Of a DNA stretch of 64,000 nt, positions 48,163-61,110 are shown piece after piece. Below the pieces are notes generated by a model. The model was not told where the DNA came from. It ran no database searches and worked only from the letters and a program-made list of their open reading frames with translations. Made by a program: the position numbers and the translations under genes. The DNA is from Ceriagrion tenellum (taxonomy: Eukaryota > Arthropoda > Insecta > Odonata > Coenagrionidae). The stretch spans positions 75,157,496-75,221,495 of the forward strand of contig OY720641.1 in assembly GCA_963169105.1 (NCBI GenBank), written 5' to 3'. Each line of letters opens with the position of its first letter. Positions within the stretch are counted from its first letter, which is position 1.

Positions 48163-51100
48163 TTCATTTGTGAAATTCAACTTCCACATAGTTGAGCCTC
48201 AAACTATGGAACGTACTGATGTTCAATGTTAAGAATCCAAGAAAAGCAGAAATAACACAGTGACCAATATAACATCTCAGTAAATACACCGGAATATAAT
48301 AATAAAATAATACAGTTAAACAAATGCTAATAGAAAGATTAAAGTTAGACAGAAAGATCATAATCAATGTTGCAAAATGAATACTGAGAATAACTAGATA
48401 ATGTAGAATACAAAAAAATTAATGCCCTGGTAACGGACAGATGGAAAGATAGATACAGGGAGGACTGAACTAATACGAAAACATTGGAAATTTATTTCGA
48501 CATCAATTTGTTGAAATATGGACGGCAAATGTACCGCAGATAGGCAATCTCGAGCTTAGGATAGATACAACGAAAAATATAAAGGACCATTGGCAATTAT
48601 TTCTAGAAATCAATTTTAATTTTCGTTAGATAAACACGAGACATTGTGGGACTGGAATGATCAAGTTCATCAAAGCAATAAATGTGTTCTCCTCCGACTC
48701 ATATACCGAAACAGATCGGTACAGTATTGGCAATTATATTGTATCATTCAGACGAAATGAAGCACTTGCTCAACTAAAAAAGAAGTATTTTCTATCGAGG
48801 CGAGGAAGACGACATAAAATAAAAGAAAAACATTACAGAAGAATGTGAACGGAGCATTTCATTTGGCTTGTTGATTTAGTGAAGGGGCTTAAGGAAGTAA
48901 GGCAAAAAAAAGTTAATTAAAATCCTTGGAGAACAAGGGAGTTTACTCTAGGAATTGGGCGCCAAATTTTAGTCTCTTTGTCATCCCGCCAAGGAGGGTG
49001 GCGGGTGGAGATTAATGTGGAAAAATAACATGCAGGGAGCTTGGAAGGCACTCTTTACCCTACTACTTTTTGATACAACAATCGGGCAAATGTTGAAGTG
49101 TAGTTTGAAGTCCCATAAAATATTTTCAAACAAAGTTTTCGCCACTCAAAAAATGATATAACGAATTATAAATTTTTCGCCGCATTTTAAGTTCCCATAA
49201 ATAAATTTTTCCGAACGCTTACACAAATACCGCTGTAATTACGTACTTCCCTTATTTATTCTGGATTAATGCATTCATATATAGTTTAAGGGATCAAAAT
49301 AAAAATGGATATCAGTTATCCTAACGGTGCAAAAGTGAAAGATGCAGATGCATACGTCATAATGGCTATCTAATTCGTAAAGGTGAACACATTATACAAT
49401 ATGCACAGATAAAAATATATCATTAGGGTGAAGTATTCTTGAATTTTCTGAGACTTTTTCTCATTCCATCGCAAAGCAATCAATCACTGAGCAGCCGATT
49501 TGCCTGATTTATTTAAGTAACATAAGTTCTCAAGATATATTGAAGCGTTCCTAACTTTTTAAAAGTCTACATTCAACTAGACTAACGAAAGTCTTAAGTA
49601 AAAGGCATGAAAATATGGTTGATGTTCGGTTATTTGTGAAAATTCAAAATTGTTGCCGAAAAATGATGCCCAATATTATATTCTCAGCTCAGCTAGAGCA
49701 TCAGTATCAGTCTTTGCATTTTGCATTCAGCGTAGATAAAGTATATACAAATTCACTTCGGCATATTTTTTCCGGTTCTAAACCAGTTCCCTATCATAAG
49801 TTAGGATAAGAAAGAGTGTCGGTAATCGTTGGTAATTGATAGAATATTGACAAATATGCTAACTCGAAAGGCATTCTACCATTAATAGGAGATGATCGTC
49901 AAGTGCCAGAAAAATAAGGTTCACATTCAGCATTAGCCTGAGCACTCTACCTTAAGTTCCAATCGCATAGATAATCATTTTAGATATCAAGATGTAGACA
50001 TTCCACGAAAGCGCATTCATCTGTATTATGCGAGGATTAGAAACTACTCATATACTCAGGAAAATATCTCTGAGCACAAAGTCTCAATTCACCTTTGAAT
50101 TGAGGGAATGGGTAATATCACACCGCACCGCCCGCAAGGAGACATGCAATCAAGCCGTTACTCACATTGCAACAGTATATCCACTGGTAAAGGCAAAGTA
50201 TGAGTGTTATATGGATACAATTAAAGTCTCCTTCGCAGTTCAATGGCAACAAAAGTCATCTTTGAGTTGTATCGGAGTGAAAATTTTCCTAAAATATTGG
50301 AGCTCTTCGAAAGCGGGTATGATGTTGAGATAGTCGTGGTCATACATATCAAAACGGGAAGCTTCGGTTATACACTTGTCAATCCATATATTCGAGTGTA
50401 TGACTATATTTATATCACAAAAATCTATTTATCATCTACCATCTCAATTTTATGCCAGATGAGATAGTATAATACTTGCAAAAACTCTAGTCCATGCTTA
50501 CTGTTTTAAAATGAAATGAGAGAATGCAATTTTGTGTATCTTCTATGAGTAAATCATGTTTGCCTTCATAGTTTCTTTTATTCTTCGTAATTTTTTTCAA
50601 TGAAGTCGACGGGTTGCCTAGAGATTATCATTGAGTCTTTATTGTATGTATTTTTAAAACTTGTTGGACTGCAAGAACAGTACTCAATATGTGGTCAAGT
50701 AACAAAGAGGTGGAGCCTTTCTCTTACATCCTAACGCTAAAAAGGTGGACGAGACCTTACCCCCAGGTACCTTTGCAACGCAATAATCCGCAGCTTAATT
50801 TCTGTTCCATTTATCTCCCGTGGTGAATGAGTCAAACATATTCAGGTGGACATGAAAGACGACATTTATCATTAAAAGAGGAATAGGGAGGGAAACATGG
50901 ATGGGCATGGTGCTCATGAGAGTAAAAATGGGATGAAGGCGAGGGCTAGAAATGAGCGATTCGGATTCGGTTATCATTTTAAATGGTTCAATGGGTAATG
51001 TAAGCACAAATTGGGAAAAGAAAGGTTATAATATATACTTATGAGTAAAAACGCACAGGAGAAGAAACTGGCGAAAACGATGGTATGAGACTGATTAGAT

Positions 51101-51698
51101 GTTCAATAAGAGCGCAGTAACACAGGAGATGTGATACTAAGTGAATTGGTGTTTCAGTTAGGAAAAGAGAAAATCCATAAAAATTTAAGTTAATTCATTT
51201 TCCTTACTAACTTCCAAAGTGTATTGACTATTACTTTTGCGTTTATATTAATTAAGGAATTCCCCGGGGATAGAACAATCCGTACATTTACTGAAGAGTC
51301 TATATAAATACAAACTACCAGAGTATTTGAAGTACATTTTTTCTTTTATAAAAAAAGATAAATTGTATTTTCGTCATTTCTTGCAATCTTTAAATACAAA
51401 TATCGACGGTATTAACAGATCGCTGCTTTTGGAAACACCGGTTTTGAATTAGCTGTCAGACATTATCGAAGAAGAATTTTTACATCCTTGAGGGAAAAAG
51501 ACCGAGAAATAACCGATCATAACATAGACCTGTCCTCAGAAATCCAAAACTTGTACTTGAGTTAACGGTAGTTAAAACTAAATTATGGAAAGGATGATTA
51601 CAAAGTAGAAAATATCTTAATGTATTCATCACTTTCAGCCCGAGGATTGATTTGCAGTTGTTTCCCATTTTACAAGTCAATTGGATAGCAGGTTTACT

Positions 51699-51699
<1 letters not shown>
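48163..51699. other. Unassigned AT-rich sequence
   Basis: No supported gene or element. The frames at 50028-50467 (+) and 49615-49809 (+) are unrecognised. A tiny hairpin (TCAATTCACCTTTGAATTGA) lies at about 50086-50105. Confidence 0.5.

Positions 51700-51733
<34 letters not shown>
51700..51733. repeat. (TG)n(TA)n microsatellite
   Basis: About four TG units run directly into thirteen TA units. A 151-codon minus frame (51480-51935) reads through it as a Tyr/Ile repeat and is not credible as a gene. Confidence 0.95.
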
Positions 51734-51737
<4 letters not shown>

Positions 51738-52089
51738 GTTTTGATTTCTCTTTACCTTATTCAGGTGAATTTCATCATAGTTATTCGGAAAGTGTTCGTT
51801 CGACCTGAAGTTTGACCTGAAGATTCCTCCTGTAATGAAGGAGAAACTGAGGTCATGAATACTGACCCACGCATCTGCACCGGAAAAACTGGAAGCATAG
51901 GTAGTTAAGGCCTGTGCTTGGTCCAGGACAAGCAAAAAAGACTAATGAATAGGTTTTGTGTCCAGATGGATCACGTCTAATACTCGAGGGTTTTCTTTGA
52001 TTGATAAATGCACGATGAAGTGCGTACCACGCACCTAGTCTCTCCGCAAACCGCTTGCATCAAAGAGAATAGTCCACGCAGGAAGAGAG
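51734..52089. other. Unassigned sequence
   Basis: Nothing recognised apart from a tandem GACCTGAAG repeat at about 51809-51828. Confidence 0.45.
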
Positions 52090-52600
52090 GTGAATGAAGA
52101 AAGAAGAAAAATTGGCCCGGGTCCCGGATTTTACGAGGGAGGGGACGGAAGGGAGAGGGTTTAGGCGAGCCCCTGAAAGAGTCACCGTGAACGTCGGCGA
52201 AACGGATGCGGAAGAGGGAAGAAGGGGGCTGGTGTTTATGACGGAGGCGCCGGTAAAAAGGGGGTGGCAGAAAGGAGAGGTTTTTCCCCCACCCTCTCTC
52301 TGTCAGCGGTGGGGTTGTTTGGGCGGGCCCGCAACGAGGGGTGGTTTTGCGGGCGGGGCGGGCCAAGGGAGGGGGAGGAGGAGGAGGACCAAGGGGGGGG
52401 GGGAGGAAGCGGCAATGGAAGTGTAAAACGGTGTTCGGGAGACTCCGGGAATGTCTCGAGAGGGAGTCTCGTTCTCGCCAAGGGAATCCACGCACAAGTC
52501 ATGAAGCGGGAAATCGTCGGAATTGTGGAAAATTGCAGACGAATTCGAAAAACGCTGCCGCTGTAGAAAAAAAATGAAGATGGAGCGAAAATTGGAACTG
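52090..52600. other. GC-rich, purine-skewed islet with quadruplex-type G runs
   Basis: Strongly GC- and purine-rich on the + strand between about 52125 and 52440. GGGCGGGGCGGGCCAAGGG (52351-52369) meets the four-run G-quadruplex pattern, with loops of 1, 1 and 4 bases. A 12-G run follows at about 52395. Several 100-170-codon frames exist on both strands, rich in Pro/Arg/Gly, as expected from composition. None has a domain. It could be a promoter island or a UTR. Confidence 0.4.
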
Positions 52601-55600
52601 TTTCCCACCGATGAACCATGAGGGAATAAAAGGCTGTTCGGATGTCGAAAAAATATCCCACTGGCTCTGGCGCTGTACAGTTTTTAGTTGTGCAATTAGT
52701 TATTTCTTCTCCAAGCGCATATTCCCTAAACAGAGTTGCATTACATATGAATCACTCGATTCATAGTAGCATGTAATAAAGCATCACATTCAAGCTACCG
52801 GATAAGTCGCATGCAATAATTTGAAGGGTAAAGTTAATAATTTTCAGCTGATTGTTTAATTATATACTATTGACGATAAAAATTCATTTTACGAGGAAAA
52901 ATATCGTTTACCAATGAAAGTTTATTTTTATACTGAACTTAAACTAATCTTGCTCGTAGGTGAAGACAACATACTTTGGATTTCATACTACCCGCGACTG
53001 GATATTCAAAAATTTCAAAGATCGCATTCTATTTTATAGTTTATCAAAATTGAAAAAAATCATGCATAAAAATATCAACTGAAAAACACTGTGGATAGAT
53101 TTACGGTGACTCTGTAAAAATATAACCCCAAAGTTAATTTTTTCCCTGTTAATTTAACATTTCCAACATGGAATGGCACATTTCAGTTTTGAGTTTGAAA
53201 AAATACATCAACTTTCTACAACATAAATTTCATAGGAATGGGGTTCTAAAACATTATGCCAGAATCAATCTTCTGAGAGTATAGCATTTTCATACACATC
53301 GGAGCTACACCTCACTATGAATATCCACCGTATATACAAGAAAATCAAAGCCGTAATCGGCATAATTGTCCGGGGCATTTGATTTTCCTTTCCAATTACA
53401 TGATCTACGTCTCCGTAATATACGGATTGCATCAGACCAGAATGCTAGATATTAGGGACTATTGGAATGAAAAAGGCATCGAAATTCTCATGAGTTTAAT
53501 ATTCAGAGTTATAAAGGTTCTACCATAAAAAATATGCCCCACCCGACAATAACAGCCTATATCTGCCCATAAGGCGAATAACGTGAAAATCTATTGCAAA
53601 CAAACGAAGGATATTGATTAATGATTTTACTCCTCTTTTAGAATTAATTTAACAATCATAAAAACTAAGGTCAAAAGAGGTCAGGAATCAATGGATATAG
53701 GTCTGATGTAGCAGTGAAAGGCAAATTGAATTTACTTATACAATTATAAGGTACCTTTCTACTTATTCCACTAAAAACTACGTTATTTTAGCAAGCAAAA
53801 AACTGTTCATACCATACTGCGTATCATTTAGCTTTTCTAGAAATGATAGAGAGATTTAGGCCGACAATGCTAACAGTACAAGATCAAAATTGATTCATTT
53901 GTAGCTATTTACATGTTTGGTTCCCTAGCATGCAAAAGACAACTTGTCTCTTTCGGAGGCACCCAAACTGATACTTCTTCTGATAAATCAGAGTTGTCAA
54001 TTCTAAAACAATAATACCACAATTATTCCGCATGTTTGGAATGAGTGCGGTGCTCAAAAGATTGAATATACCTGATTAAAAAATATGCAAATTTTTAGAC
54101 TTTGAAACATATTCTTTAATAAAACTGATATCCAGCAGCTAACCAGTTGAACACGGAAGTTTCTAACGCAAACAAATTCGAATTAGAAGCCCATGATTGC
54201 ATTAGAAAGAGAATTATTTATGAAGCTCATGGATTACGTCAGCAGTAATTTGACTCAAGGTATGTCGTTTTATTAGAGCTCTCTGCTTACTTAGCCTCCT
54301 AAAATACAATAAAAGTAACAATTTTATATTCTCCAGACCTCCACAAAACGAGCGATGTATTATATGCTTCATTTTGACTTATTTAGCTGATTCTTTCCAG
54401 GGCTCAATTATTGCTATGCCTTGAATCAGGTATTTTAATCATATTCAATAGAATTGCGCATTACATTTTAATATACCGGAGTAAAAAGGATTAAGGATGG
54501 CAATGATCGTCTTGAGAATGTATTCATTTAATTTAGTCAATCACTTGGTTCTGCATTCCTCTCCAGTCATTTTCTGAGGTTTCGCCGAGGAAAGTAGAAG
54601 GGAGAGAAAGTGGGGGCAATACGGTAGGAAGACGTTTTGAATTCAAATGAAGCCAAGTTCCTTTAACTTTATTATGCGAGGCATATTGACACAATAGTCT
54701 CTGGAGTGCCCATTACGCCCTGGTGTCATCCATCTCAAGTGGTGTTCCGTAAACCAAAGGGAGTAAATTAATACGTTTGGTAGAGTTGCTGAGACATGAG
54801 ACTTCTTGTGGTATTCCTACCAGAGAGAGAAACAGAGAGCAATCTACTATGCTTAAATAAACTCCGCTTTCCACGGGGCAGAGGTAAATGATACTTAGAT
54901 GGAAAGCACGATTATTGTTTCAAACTAAAACTGTGGATGTAAATGAATACTGCGGACGATAATTACAAAAATTATTAATTTAGGTAAAGAAAAGAATTTT
55001 TTTGGCCTGTATCGTAGTCAAAAAATGACAATATACTTAATAAGATATTTTTAATGACAGTTATTTATAGTATAAAAACCGACTTTACTTGTATCGTGTT
55101 TGAATATTGTTACAATACTTTGAATAAAAATATATAAAGTTACATCAGTATGAGAAGTATAGTACCATAGAAGACATAACTCAAAGGTAAAAAAAGGGCA
55201 TTGCATGGAATTTATCTTCTTACCAGATTACAACTACATTTAAGAGAAACATGGAGAGAAAAAAAATACAAAAAAATCAGGGATAAATGTGTGGTTGTGT
55301 TTCCCTTCATATAGTCTTAAACTGTTCGTTTCAATTCACATCACAGATCTATGTAAGAATAGTTCGCTACATAAGAGCATTTCGAAAGTACCAATGCATC
55401 TAAATTCATGGCAAAAATTAAAAACTGTTGAATATAATAAAGAACAATTTTGGAACATCAGCAATACATTCACGTGATAAAAAGAATAAATTATTCATTT
55501 TATTACGAGAGATCTTTTTTTAACTGTTCGCAATTTATAATTGCTTTAGGGCTAACCAAAATCATTCAATATGCTCAGTCATCTGCCGACAAGAAAAAAT

Positions 55601-56413
55601 CTAAGCAGCATCAACGAGATAACTAGTATCTATTGTCTCACGACTTGATGATCTTATCTCACGTCTTAAGATCTCGTGTTGTTTTTACAATTCCTTAATT
55701 TTGTGTTCTCTCAAAATGACTATAATTACTCCCTTATTCCAATGAATAAGAAGAGATATATCATTCTAGAAAAGTGATCTTGAGTCAAAAATAAACAGAA
55801 TTGCTACCTAAAAGTGGCATATTGAAAGCAGACTCGGGGACAGAGCCACGCCCAAAAACAAAGGCCCCCGTATATAATTGCATTAAAACATTAAATGATG
55901 CTGAATTCCACCAACATTTTAGACTGAAAATTCACTTCAATTCTTTTCATTAAAAATGTGTACCTTTTGCTAATAATTATAGATTTTAACTCCATATAAT
56001 TCAACTAACAGCGATGCGAATATCATGTTCTCTGTTTTTGCATACTTAACAGTTTTCTACAATGGAAGCGCAGTTTAGTTTTTTAAAAACTTAATGGCAT
56101 TTTCAGAATATGACTCGAAAATACTATCCCAAATGAAAACAATGATAGAAAATTGATTGTTATAAATGAAGGGATACACTTTAGTGAGGTAATTACAGCC
56201 TACTAGAATAGATTACGCTCATTCTCTCTCAACGTATTTCACCTTACACTGAAATATGAATCATTAAATTTAGACATAGATCGAAATAGGTTATACTTGA
56301 CAAAATGATAAAAAGTTGACTTTGACAAAGACCAAAAACTGGCGAACAATTTAGATGCTTTAGCCTTAAGATACGGTCAATAAGAGGAGTATTTAATCAG
56401 CCAAATATATAAG
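52601..56413. other. Unassigned AT-rich sequence
   Basis: About 3.8 kb with almost no open frames (the longest is 62 codons at 55289-55477). Nothing recognisable. This is the emptiest part of the window. Confidence 0.55.
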
Positions 56414-56660
56414 CTAGCAACAAGGCGTTGAGGTTGGGGAGGGACAGATAGGTACATCAGTGGACACTCACATAGAGGCAATCCATGGCGTCACCGGTGT
56501 CCACTGCTCTCGGAAGCTTTGATTTTCTCCCGCTGAAGAAGGGTTCTCACCCTCAAGTTTCCGAGAGCAGTGGATACCGGTGTCGCCATGGATCGCCTCT
56601 ATATGAGTGTCCACTGATATACCTATCTATCCCTCCCCAACCTCAACGCATTGTTGCTAG
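56414..56660. repeat. Long near-perfect palindrome (about 110-bp arms)
   Basis: Arms 56414-56522 and about 56553-56660 are reverse complements with few mismatches. The outer border is CTAGCAACAAGGCGTTGAGG, and the inner arms carry CTCTCGGAAG/CTTTCCGAGAG variants. The roughly 30-nt centre contains CGCTGAAGAAGGGTTCTCAC then CCTCAAGTTTCC: a CTGAAGA core, an AGGG/CCCT hairpin and a decayed GAAAC-like string. The + frame 56485-56673 simply reads through the palindrome. It resembles the palindrome at 48 kb in design but not in sequence. Confidence 0.95.
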
Positions 56661-58178
56661 GTTATATTTCTAAATTTATTTCATTTATTTTATATTATAA
56701 TTTCTCCACAATATATTATATTCAAGTGTTTACCCACCCTCTTAAATTTCAAGGTGACATATGATCTCCAAAACAAAAGCGCAAGAAAATGTTCCCTGAA
56801 AACACAGTGATTATGATGAATCTTATTCGTTATAGCATGTATTTTCTTCAATACTAGTGGTTAATTAGGGAGTAGTTTTTGATTCCACTTTTGCTTGTAT
56901 TTATTAACGGCCTCTCTGTTCTTAGTAATCTTACGAAGAGTTCCTTAAAATATCAATTTCAGGTAAAATGTCTTTGTTTCATGAACTTTTAAACTTTCAT
57001 GAACTCGTGCGAAATTTCACAGAGAAAAAATCATCCGCCTTAACCGGGATGGATCTGGGTCTAGCCACGGTTAGCTTAAAATCTGTTCATGAACTCGTTT
57101 TGAGATGATTCATCAGAGATGTGAATGAAGATAACGAAACTAGTTCAGCGTTCTACACTAGCGATGTAACTTAGCTATAAACATTGACGACTTTAGGCAA
57201 GAACCTGTATTTGGCTCCACCCTTGTTTTAGGCGAAATACGTCATATTGTTCATTGCTTCTTGTTATATTCCTTAACTTTTCAAATTAATTGGTGTAGAA
57301 AGGCACGATCTTTTAGAAATATTAACATTAATTGTTATTTTACTCTTCGTTAGGTTATTCCTTAGTTGAGTAGGATATTCATTTTTCATTTTTAGGATGC
57401 TAAGCTCTCTCAAGTTAACCTTATTATCTCATGAGATTGAATATTTATCGTAGTTATTCAAACGTAATTGAAATCCCTAATGATTCAAAGGTCAATTCTA
57501 TCATTTAAAACTGTATGACCTAAAGTAAATGTTCTTGGTTAATCCACAAATACCTTACATAATGATAATGATTATATGAGGTCTCACAGAAAACTGCAAT
57601 AATGGACATGGGAACAAATAGTAGGAAAATAGGCTTCAATAGACAGTAGATAAATTCAAATCACGACCAAACACACATGCGAGCTAAATTGGAATGCAGC
57701 AATAACATAATACCCGAATCATGTTTCAAATTTCAATATGTAATAAATGGAAAAATACCGCTGGTCGATAAATATTCCATTATTTATGTTATTCTGCCGA
57801 AGTGATTAGTATCGGGAGAGGCGAATTAACTCGGGGTAAGCATTAGAGCGGATAGCATATGACATGAATAATACAGAAATGGATTTAAGTTACAGTAATT
57901 ATCAGTGACTAACCGTGGGATGAAATTCAAGTTGTAAAGTGTATACTGACTAGGTACTACTAGGTAATATATGTTCATAAAATCGAGCTTACGATGCAAT
58001 AAAAATTAGAGATAAAGAATTATAGATAATGATATAAGAAAATAGTACAACAAATCAAAAGGAAAATCTTTCATTTCAAGGGTTCACATAATATTGTGAT
58101 GTTTAAAAAAAATCATTTCAATCAGAATTCCTTCAGTTTGCAGAGATCTTTTTATGAGTTAATTTACTTAATCGTGGG
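56661..58178. other. Unassigned AT-rich sequence
   Basis: TTCATGAACTCGT recurs at about 56998 and 57086. No other structure seen. Confidence 0.5.
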
Positions 58179-58275
58179 TTTTTCATTCCCGTAGTAGCGC
58201 GGGCGATACCATCAAAGTTTAAGTACCTAGCATTTGGCGATGATAAGGATTTATTCTGACGATAAATAGAGGTGA
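58179..58275. repeat. Diverged direct repeat, copy 1
   Basis: Shares TTTTCATTCC, a GTAG/GCAGCrCGG segment, ATACCATC and GACGATAAATAGAGGTGA with 58396-58500. Similarity is roughly two thirds by eye, so the duplication or paired insertion is old. Confidence 0.65.
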
Positions 58276-58395
58276 TAAGCTCAAACAAGCCCAGCTAAAT
58301 AACAACCAAAATAAGTTTAAAAACACTTCATTACAACTAAAGCCGCATCAGTTGGCAGTGAAACTTATTCGTGTAAATTTACCATCTGCTGGTAC

Positions 58396-58500
58396 TTTTC
58401 ATTCCAGTGGCAGCACGGATAATATCATCTTATTGTTATAAGTTAAAACACCTTACTCTTTGTAGTAGTGAAGATTTATATTGACGATAAATAGAAGTGA
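58396..58500. repeat. Diverged direct repeat, copy 2
   Basis: Contains TTTTCATTCCAGTGGCAGC, ATATCATC and TTGACGATAAATAGAAGTGA in the same order as copy 1. Confidence 0.65.
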
Positions 58501-60599
58501 GATTCAAAAATCAATAAACACAAATACGTCCACTTCATTTTCCTTAAAGTTACGCACAGTACTTTCACAGAATTCCGTATGTTAGCTATCTTTTCTACAT
58601 AGAGAGTAAATCCGTAAAAATAATTATCTTTTTTCGTGGAGGGGCCAAGTTTTTGCTCATATTTCCCACCAAATATAAATAAATACTTGCCTTAACCGTG
58701 AGAAAGAGGAATACTTGTAAATGCTAGTTGTACAACATATTGCTGGTCAAGATAAAAATAAATATACCACCTAATTCGAAAAACCATTTAGCTCTCCCGA
58801 GACCTTTCTTGTGTCAGAGTCTAAGCATGATAAAATAACTGATAATTACTGCGAAATTCTGTATTCGGCTATCATACATGAAAAAAGATAATATGGGAAA
58901 CATAAATTTTCCTAGGCCTATTTTATTAGAATCAATACAATTACCTTCTCTAATCTCACAAATGTTTCTATAGAGATAAGAATATACGAGAGCATTTATC
59001 AAAAACTATAATGAAGCCTTTTACCGCATTCTGGATGATCGTAGAACTCCTCAATTATTTTCAAAATATGTTTTTCGGAAGGAAAAAATAGTTTTTCCAG
59101 GATAAAATAAACTTGGCATTATACGAATTGTGTTATATGCATTTTACAGCATAGGTAAGTGTTACTTGTACAGGTAGGTCATTAGTCCAGTACCAGCAAT
59201 GGGTAGCTCACAACCCCCAAAATGTATTCTTGCATTGCCACAATGGATACAAATATATGTAGAAACAAATCACACCAAACAAAAATTGTATGATTGTAAA
59301 CATAATCAAAATCGCTCGGTTATGGATATAAAGATATTTTTAAGGACTAATTCCATTATAAAAATCACGCTTTTTGCATGTCTATTGAGTGAAATGACGG
59401 AACACAATCCATTGGAAGCAGATCAATTTTATACGAAAAATCCAGGAAAGATGTCACAAAATCGAAATATTTATTAAAACATTTTACAGAAAGGATAATT
59501 TCCTATGGTTTGAATAAAAATGAGTGGGTTGTATAAATATGTGTTAATTACATTTTATATATGTGTGGATGCCGTTTCACACGTAGAATTTTGGTGAGAT
59601 CAAGGGCAAAACAAACGGAATATTACGTTCCAGAAAATTTGAGCGCATCATATAAGCACCCTCCATAATTCCCAACAAGCCTTGCCTTTATATCACTTCG
59701 TGTTACACAGAATCAAATTCGATAGTCGCCAAAAAGAGTCAGAAATGGACGAGGAATATAATATATGACATGTTCCCGCAATTGCTCATATCAGAAATGT
59801 CAACAAACGGCTTAGTAATAGCACAGGCGTTAAGCATCAACAAACCGTGACATTTGCTTCTAATTAGGTTGGATTACAACGTCCACGGCCACAACACGCA
59901 AGGATTGTAGCAAATAATTCTGAATGGAGTGAAATACCAACATTCAAATGGAAGGATAAAAACAAGATCGGGAAGCATTCAAGCAGAGGAAAAAGATTAT
60001 CAGTGAACTACAGTAACCAGGTCGGTAATACGCCGATTTTTTAACCCAAAAATAGAGGATTAGAACCCAACCTGGGGCACGGATGATGCCCACTTCAGTT
60101 GATAATGGCATTAGGACAAACAATGTATATATATGAGAATTTGAAGCACTTAAATACCTCACATGAAAATCATACACAGCATCGAAACCATGGTCAGAGG
60201 AGATTAAATTTATATATATTTTTGGAAGCAAATAGTTTACTTTACCTTCATGATTTTAAAACTCAAATAAAACTTCTAAATTTGTGGAATAAAATTGATA
60301 CACGATGAATAAAACATATGTAAGGGCATTAATCCGGCAAAATTCACATGGAAATCAATATTTAACAATATTTCGACGAAAAATGAGAACTTTCCAGCTC
60401 AGTTCCCTGCATTTATATCAGTTTACCGAGGCGTTAACATGATAATGTCATTTTAGCAGTAGATTACTTCAAGCTACCTCGTGACCGTCACAGTTTTCTT
60501 ACTATTACCTTCAAGATCAGTACCAATAAGAGCCAAATGTATGAGCTACATTCGTTTGGAAACGGCCGACTAAAAGTATGAAATTTCTCAAGGTTCCGG
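58501..60599. other. Unassigned AT-rich sequence
   Basis: No supported feature. Short frames at 59199-59477 (+) and 59944-60231 (minus) are unrecognised. Confidence 0.5.
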
Positions 60600-61028
60600 G
60601 CTATGTCGAAGAGTGCACATTTCCGACCGTTTCCGGTCGCAGTTCTTTTTCCTCCTCTCTCGCCTCAAAAGGCGTTTCCCTCCCGAATTATCCTATGCGG
60701 AACTATCATTGGCCTCTGTCGCGGTTTTGCCTGCGCCCTGGAATGGGCGCGGCGTAGGGGATGCAGTGAGGGGGTGTGAGGGGTGGGGGAGAGGTGAGAG
60801 GGAGAGAGGGAGGGATGGAGGGGAGGGAGAGGACGTTGGGGGGAGGGAGAAAGGGGGGAGGAGGAGGGGAAGGGAAAGAACTAGATTCAATTTTGGGGTG
60901 GAGGAGAGGTCGAAGCAGTCGGCGCTTACGTCACAAAAACCCGGCGGAATCCACGGCGAAAAATTCCAGGGTCGTGCGTCGACCAATGTACTATCTCCCC
61001 TCCCCTGCCCCCCGAAAAGGAGGGAAAA
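60600..61028. other. GC-rich, strongly purine-skewed islet
   Basis: From about 60765 to 60890 the + strand is nearly pure G+A. G runs at 60838-60870 (G6-A-G3-AGAAA-G6-AGGAGGA-G4) fit a quadruplex pattern with loops of up to 7. A short inverted repeat, GACCGTTTCCGGTC, lies at about 60625-60638. Open frames are Gly/Arg- or Pro/Ser-rich compositional products. Promoter island, UTR or old GC-rich repeat cannot be separated. Confidence 0.4.
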
Positions 61029-61110
61029 AATAACACCGTCATCTGCGTACACACAAATCTCATTCGGAACATGATTCGTGAGGCACCGCTGGAACACGAG
61101 ACCGATCCTT
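61029..61110 (-). pseudogene. Possible short LINE reverse-transcriptase fragment (YADD region)
   Basis: One minus-strand frame reads LTNHVPNEICVYADDGVIF. The YADD codons are at 61038-61049. This resembles the palm catalytic block of jockey/CR1-type LINEs (NDL..HV...I...ADD.VI). The similarity does not extend convincingly on either side: the sequence beyond it runs into the GC-rich islet. With about 19 residues it may be a short relic or coincidence. Confidence 0.35.

Noticed and set aside
51977..52661. Several 100-172-codon frames on both strands
   Set aside because: They arise from a stop-poor purine-rich tract; the peptides are Pro/Arg/Gly compositional repeats.
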